In this document: one piece after another, positions 58,456-64,000 of the stretch | How positions within the stretch are numbered: the stretch's first letter is position 1 | Layout: each line of letters begins with the position of its first letter | Assembly (NCBI RefSeq): GCF_015291665.1 | Contig: NZ_CP030048.1 | Span: forward strand, 372,001 to 436,000 | Direction of reading: 5' to 3' | From: Bradyrhizobium sp. CCBAU 53338 | GTDB taxonomy: Bacteria > Pseudomonadota > Alphaproteobacteria > Rhizobiales > Xanthobacteraceae | Length of the DNA: 64,000 nucleotides | The notes under the pieces: model-generated | What the model saw: the letters and a program-made list of their open reading frames with translations, nothing else | Databases searched by the model: none | Told to the model about the DNA's origin: nothing | Translations under genes and position numbers: made by a program

Positions 58456-59421
58456 ATGGATCGCCGCACATTCATGGCCGGATGTCTCGGTCTGCCACTG
58501 CTGGCGCAGGTTAGCGAGGCGCAAGCGCAGGCCGGGTTGACCAAGATCATCTTCCCGTTCGCGGCAGGCGCCGGCGGCGACACGCTGTGTCGGCTGATCG
58601 GGCAAGAGATTGCCCCGGCGCTGCAACGGACCATCGTGGTCGAGAACCGCACCGGCGGCGACGGCCTGATCGGCATCAAATCGGTGAAGGGTGCCAGCCC
58701 TGATGGCAGCATGGTGCTGGTGACGACGGGGCCGACCATGTACCTGCTGCCGATGGTGGAGACGACGCCGAGCTTCGACACGGCGAAGGATTTCATGCCG
58801 GTGTCGCTGCTCGCGCGGTTCGAGTTCGCCGTCGTGATCGGCCCGGAGATTGATGCCTCCGATTTCAAGGGATTCGTCGCCTGGCTGAAGGCGCATCCCG
58901 ACAAGACCTCGTTCGGTGTGCCGAGCAACGGCACCATTCCGCATTTCATGGGCTCCAAGCTCGAGAAGGATCTCGGAATTCCCCTGACGCGCGTGCCCTA
59001 TCGCGGCAGCGCGCCAATTCTCAACGACATCATCGGCGGCCACATCGCGTTCGGCATCACGACCCTGGCGGACGCGCTGCCACAGCATCGCGCCAAGGGC
59101 GTGAAGATCGTCGCTGTCTCGAGCGCGGAGCGTTCGCCGTTCGCACCCGAGGTGCCGACGCTGAAGGAGAATGGCATCGATCTCGTTGCGGATGCCTGGT
59201 ATGGCATGTGGCTCCCGGCCGGCAGCCCGCCGGAATTCGCCAGCAAGCTCGGCGCGGCCGCGAGTGCGGCGCTTGCCAAGCCCGACGTGAAGGAGAAGCT
59301 CACCGCGATCGGCCTGATCCCGGTCGGCAGCAGCGCGGATGGGCTGACCAAGGAGCTCGCCGCCAACACGGCATTCTGGCAGCCGATCGTGAAGGCGACC
59401 GGGTACAGGATCGAGAATTGA
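58456..59421 (+). CDS. Bug-family (TctC-like) tripartite tricarboxylate transporter binding protein
   Basis: This 321-residue periplasmic binding protein has a signal peptide that begins MDRRTFMAG (a Tat-like RR) and ends near SEAQAQA. The mature part contains [60 protein letters not shown] and the [28 protein letters not shown] motif near the C-terminus, all characteristic of Bug proteins. They bind carboxylates and other small anions for the TctAB permease. No tctA or tctB gene is adjacent, so it is an orphan. The ribosome binding site is GGAAAGGGG. It is convergent with the sulfatase gene. Confidence 0.9.
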   Translation: MDRRTFMAGCLGLPLLAQVSEAQAQAGLTKIIFPFAAGAGGDTLCRLIGQEIAPALQRTIVVENRTGGDGLIGIKSVKGASPDGSMVLVTTGPTMYLLPMVETTPSFDTAKDFMPVSLLARFEFAVVIGPEIDASDFKGFVAWLKAHPDKTSFGVPSNGTIPHFMGSKLEKDLGIPLTRVPYRGSAPILNDIIGGHIAFGITTLADALPQHRAKGVKIVAVSSAERSPFAPEVPTLKENGIDLVADAWYGMWLPAGSPPEFASKLGAAASAALAKPDVKEKLTAIGLIPVGSSADGLTKELAANTAFWQPIVKATGYRIEN

Positions 59422-59432
59422 GCCTCTTCCCC

Positions 59433-59470
59433 CGTCATTGCGAGGAGCCCTCGCGACGAAGCAATCCAGA
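59433..59470. repeat. Partial repeat of the CGTCATTGCGA family
   Basis: CCGTCATTGCGAGGAGCCCTCGCGACGAAGCAATCC matches half of the element type at 7476. It sits in the gap between two convergent genes. Confidence 0.5.
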
Positions 59471-59485
59471 GTCCCGAAGAGCGGC

Positions 59486-61120
59486 CTACATCTTCGCGCG
59501 CTGGGCGATGCCGTCCTTGATGGCGGCAAGCTCGGCCTCGTCCCAGATGCCGATCAGGATGCCGCCCTTCACCTGGAGCTGGTTGTCGGCATAGTTCGCG
59601 ATCTTTTCGCGCGGCGTGGTGACGTGGTCGTTGGGGTGCAGCGCCCAGTCGAACAGCTCGGCTTGCAATCGAGCAATTACGCCGGCGCATTCCGGATCGT
59701 CGCCGCGATCGACATATTCGTCCGGATCGGTTTCGAGATCGTACAGCATCGGGCGGAAGCCTGATGCATGAATGTATTTCCAGCGGCCGTCGAACACCAT
59801 GAACAGGCGGCAGCGCTCGATCGGCTGGTTCAGCTTCAGCCGCACATCCTGCATGGCATAGTCGTATTCGGAGAACGCGACCTTGCGCCAATCCGGTGGC
59901 GTCGGGCCGCGTAGCAGCGGCAGCAGTGAGCGTCCCTCGAGGATGTGCCCGGGCACCTTGCCGCCGAAATAATCGACGAAGGTCGGCGCGAGATCGATGC
60001 CTTCGACCAGCGCATCGCTGCGTGTGCCGCGCGTGGCGTCGGCTTCTTTGGAGGGATCGATGATGATCAGCGGAATCTTGGCCGACTGTTCGTGGAACAG
60101 GTCCTTCTCGCCCATCCAGTGATCGCCGAGATAGTCGCCGTGATCGGACGTGAAGACGATCATGGTCGTCTCAAGCAGGTCGCGTTCCTCCAGGAATTTC
60201 ATCAGCACGCCCATCTGGTCGTCGATCTGGGTGATCAGGCCCATATAGGTCGGGATCACCTTCTCGCGGGCCTCGTCACGCGCCATGTTGCGGGAGTAGC
60301 GCATGTCCATATAGGCGCCGAACACCGGATGCGGGTTTTGCCGCTCGCGCTCGGAGCGGATCACCGGGATCATGTCATCGGTCGAATACATGCTGGCATA
60401 GGGTTCGGGCGCGATGTAGGGCCAGTGCGGCTTGATGTAGGACAGATGCAGGCACCATGGCCGGCCGTCGGTCTCGGCCTCGCCGATGAAGTCCATCGCG
60501 CGGCGCGTCATGTAAGGCGTCTCGGAATGCTCGTCCGGCACGCGCGCGGCCTTGTCGGCGTGCACGAGCAGCCAGCCGTTCTGCAAGCTACCGTCATCCG
60601 CGGCGCCCGAGTTGGCCCAGTGCTCCCAGGGGTTCGTCGCTTCGAAACCCTGCCGGCGCAGATACTCGTCGTATTTCGGGCGCGGCCGTCCGGTCGGATG
60701 CAGGCCGTCGTCGCGCTCGTAGGGCTCGAAGCCGCATTCGGCGACGTGCACGCCGATGACGGATTCCGGCGGAATACCGAGCGCCTTCATGCCTTCCAGA
60801 TCAGGTGCCATGTGGGTCTTGCCCACCAGCACGTTGCGCACGCCGATCTTCTTGAGGTGATCGCCAAGCGTGGGCTCGCCGACGCGCAGCGGCCAGCCGT
60901 TCCAGTGCGAGCCGTGCGAGCGCATGTAGCGGCCGGTGTAGAACGACATCCGCGACGGACCGCAGATCGGCGATTGCACGTAAGTCTTCGAGAACAGCAC
61001 GCCGCGCCTGGCCATGGCGTCGATGTTCGGCGTCTTCAGCGTGGGATGGCCGGTGCAGCCGAGATAATCATAGCGAAGCTGGTCGCACATGATCCAGAGA
61101 ACGTTCTTCGCGCGCGCCAT
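59486..61120 (-). CDS. Sulfatase / phosphonate monoester hydrolase-like enzyme
   Basis: This 544-residue alkaline phosphatase-superfamily enzyme has the metal-site DQLRYDYLG near the start and the formylglycine motif C53-G-P-S-R in [28 protein letters not shown] later provides metal ligands, and the C-terminus is [16 protein letters not shown]. The overall layout is closest to phosphonate monoester hydrolases and choline-sulfatase-like enzymes known in rhizobia and Burkholderia. C53 must be oxidised to formylglycine by a sulfatase-modifying enzyme, whose gene is not in the window. There is no signal peptide, so it is cytoplasmic. The natural substrate is unknown. It is monocistronic and lies next to obgE. 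Confidence 0.88.
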   Translation of the reverse strand: MARAKNVLWIMCDQLRYDYLGCTGHPTLKTPNIDAMARRGVLFSKTYVQSPICGPSRMSFYTGRYMRSHGSHWNGWPLRVGEPTLGDHLKKIGVRNVLVGKTHMAPDLEGMKALGIPPESVIGVHVAECGFEPYERDDGLHPTGRPRPKYDEYLRRQGFEATNPWEHWANSGAADDGSLQNGWLLVHADKAARVPDEHSETPYMTRRAMDFIGEAETDGRPWCLHLSYIKPHWPYIAPEPYASMYSTDDMIPVIRSERERQNPHPVFGAYMDMRYSRNMARDEAREKVIPTYMGLITQIDDQMGVLMKFLEERDLLETTMIVFTSDHGDYLGDHWMGEKDLFHEQSAKIPLIIIDPSKEADATRGTRSDALVEGIDLAPTFVDYFGGKVPGHILEGRSLLPLLRGPTPPDWRKVAFSEYDYAMQDVRLKLNQPIERCRLFMVFDGRWKYIHASGFRPMLYDLETDPDEYVDRGDDPECAGVIARLQAELFDWALHPNDHVTTPREKIANYADNQLQVKGGILIGIWDEAELAAIKDGIAQRAKM

Positions 61121-61220
61121 GCCTTGTCTCCGCCCCCAACTCGATTTTCCGAATGCTGCTCTATCGACGGCGCGAAGACAACCTCCCCGTTGAGGAGAGG
61201 TATGGAGAGAGCATCGATCT

Positions 61221-62829
<1,609 letters not shown>

Positions 62830-62949
62830 GCCAGTGCTCTTTCGTCGGTGAGACGCCTATCGCTACCGCGCCGCGACGCGTGCGACAATCCGTTCAATTC
62901 GGCTTGCGCGGGCTTGTCGCGCGCGCCTGCTTCATTAAAACGACGCTCG

Positions 62950-63864
62950 ATGCCCCTGTTCAAGAATCTCTCCGCCTATGATGACCGCTCGGCGCGGCTG
63001 GCCGGCATCGGACTCATGGTGCTCTCGATCTTCATGTTCTCGTTCGGGGACGCCATGGGCAAGTTTCTGGTCGGGACGTATTCGGTCGGGCAGCTGCTGT
63101 TCCTGCGTGCCTGTGCGGCGCTGCTGCTGTTGTCGCCGCTGATATGGAAGCAGCGTCACCAGTTCCTGCATCTGGAGCGGCCGCGCCTGCAGCTCATCCG
63201 CGTCGTGCTGTCGACGCTGGAGGTGGCCGCGTTCTTCCTCGCGACTGTCCATCTGCCGCTCGCCGACGTCATCACCTACTATCTGGCGGGCCCGATCTTC
63301 GTCACCGCGATGTCGGCGATCTTTCTGGGCGAGAAGGTCGGCTGGCGGCGCTGGACCGCGATCCTGATCGGCTTCTGTGGCGTGCTGATCGCGCTGCGGC
63401 CGTCGGCGCAGACGGTGAGCCTGCCGGCGCTGATCGCACTCGGCGGCAGCCTTTCCTTCGCAAGCTTGATGCTGATCACCCGCAGCCTGCGCAAGACGCC
63501 CGACATCGTGATGGCGTCCTCGCAGTTCATCGGCACGTTCTCGCTGGGCGCCGTGCTCTCGGCCTTCCACTGGGTGCCGCCGACGCCGGGCAGCCTGGTG
63601 TTCTTCGCGCTGGCCGGATGCATCTCGGTGACGGCGCTGTTCTGCGTCAACCGCTCGCTCAAGCTCGCGCCCGCGAGTGTGGTGGTGCCGTATCAATATT
63701 CGATGATCGTCTGGGCGGTGATCTTCGGCTTCGTCGTGTTCGGCGACGTGCCTGAAATCGCCACCATCGTCGGCGCCGTGATCATCATCGGCGCCGGCTT
63801 CTACATCTACCTGCGCGAACGCGATTTGGGCCGCGCCAGCGGAGAGGTGAACCCGCCGGCGTAG
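62950..63864 (+). CDS. DMT superfamily transporter (EamA-type)
   Basis: This 304-residue protein has ten hydrophobic spans arranged as two EamA repeats. The first contains VLSIFMFSFGDAMGKFLVGTYSVGQLLFLRACAALLLL and the second LIALGGSLSFASLMLITRSLRKTPDIVMASSQFIG. The end of each repeat has the typical P-YQYSMIVWAVIFGFVVFGDVP pattern. These are drug/metabolite exporters of unknown substrate. The start ATG at 62950 gives MPLFKNLSAYDDRSARLAG; the frame is open upstream across the MaoC gene but that part is not coding. It is convergent with a gene that runs off the window end. Confidence 0.9.
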   Translation: MPLFKNLSAYDDRSARLAGIGLMVLSIFMFSFGDAMGKFLVGTYSVGQLLFLRACAALLLLSPLIWKQRHQFLHLERPRLQLIRVVLSTLEVAAFFLATVHLPLADVITYYLAGPIFVTAMSAIFLGEKVGWRRWTAILIGFCGVLIALRPSAQTVSLPALIALGGSLSFASLMLITRSLRKTPDIVMASSQFIGTFSLGAVLSAFHWVPPTPGSLVFFALAGCISVTALFCVNRSLKLAPASVVVPYQYSMIVWAVIFGFVVFGDVPEIATIVGAVIIIGAGFYIYLRERDLGRASGEVNPPA

Positions 63865-63867
63865 TCA

Positions 63868-64000
63868 CTACCTCATCCTTCGCGCGCTGCTCCAGCTCTT
63901 CAGCGACGACCACACGCCGCGCGACAGGCGGAAGCAGTCGACCGGTGTCGACGAGCCCAGCGCCAGGAAACGGTGCAGCTGCACGCCGCTCCACTGGAAG
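63868..64000 (-). CDS. 3' end of an unidentified minus-strand gene
   Basis: A minus-strand frame enters the window at its right edge and encodes the last 43 residues of a protein (from FQWSGVQLHRFLALG to SWSSARRMR), stopping at TAG 63868-63870. It ends 3 bp from the convergent DMT gene stop, a normal tail-to-tail spacing, and has balanced composition with Trp and Phe residues unlike a shadow frame. The family cannot be told from this piece. Confidence 0.35.
   Translation of the reverse strand, partial: FQWSGVQLHRFLALGSSTPVDCFRLSRGVWSSLKSWSSARRMR

Noticed and set aside
57130..59529. A 799-codon frame suggesting an N-terminal extension of ProB
   Set aside because: The extra part is antisense to the Bug-family gene and has shadow-frame composition. 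The ATG at 58251 gives the standard ProB.

Overview
This 64 kb window is GC-rich alphaproteobacterial chromosome, almost certainly from Bradyrhizobium or a very close relative. The reasons are the aconitase gene next to a divergent cytochrome c maturation (ccm/cyc) cluster, the mdh-sucC-sucD-sucA-sucB-lpd block, the atpHAGDC operon, alphaproteobacterial families such as DUF2794 and DUF1223, and many short palindromic intergenic repeats of the kind common in that genus. No rRNA, tRNA, CRISPR array, complete insertion sequence or prophage is visible. Taxonomy and family names come from reading the sequence and from memory of these families, not from any search.

Layout. 1-1761: ccmC (partial), ccmB and ccmA on the minus strand. 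2002-4722: acnA. 5033-8420: a DUF1223 protein, a candidate small RNA, a DUF2794 protein, a GNAT acetyltransferase and a Bax-inhibitor-1 protein with a probable ybhL-type leader. 8704-12684: a YbbP/YbbA-type ABC exporter divergent from a TesA-like esterase, the same arrangement as in E. coli. 12857-14728: thpR and zapE. 14961-25502: the TCA block mdh, sucC, DUF1579 gene, sucD, sucA, sucB, SDR gene, lpd. 25537-30826: membrane protein genes, xerC, priA and an RlpA-like gene. 31476-36599: the F1 ATP synthase operon. 36763-38370: a membrane adenylate/guanylate cyclase.

38593-47704 is the most accessory part: a LacI-family regulator, a CUT2-type sugar ABC transporter, a small ABM-like protein, an SMP-30 lactonase, a 3-hydroxyisobutyrate-dehydrogenase-like enzyme, a gluconate-5-dehydrogenase-like SDR and a 2-hydroxyacid dehydrogenase. 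A 14-bp palindrome TGTTATCGATAACA lies before the regulator (one mismatch), before the transporter and in the divergent SDR/2-hydroxyacid dehydrogenase intergenic region, so the cluster reads as one regulon for an unidentified sugar or sugar acid. A short remnant resembling the start of an L-idonate-type dehydrogenase sits at its right edge.

47998-64000 returns to housekeeping, mostly on the minus strand: two tandem RppH-type Nudix hydrolases, a YibQ-type deacetylase, ctpA, an EnvC-like protein, rlmH, rsfS, nadD, proA, proB, obgE, a MaoC-like hydratase and a DMT exporter. A ParD/ParE-type toxin-antitoxin pair lies between proA and proB, and an orphan Bug-family binding protein plus a phosphonate monoester hydrolase/sulfatase lie between proB and obgE. 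Both look like insertions into an otherwise conserved gene row.
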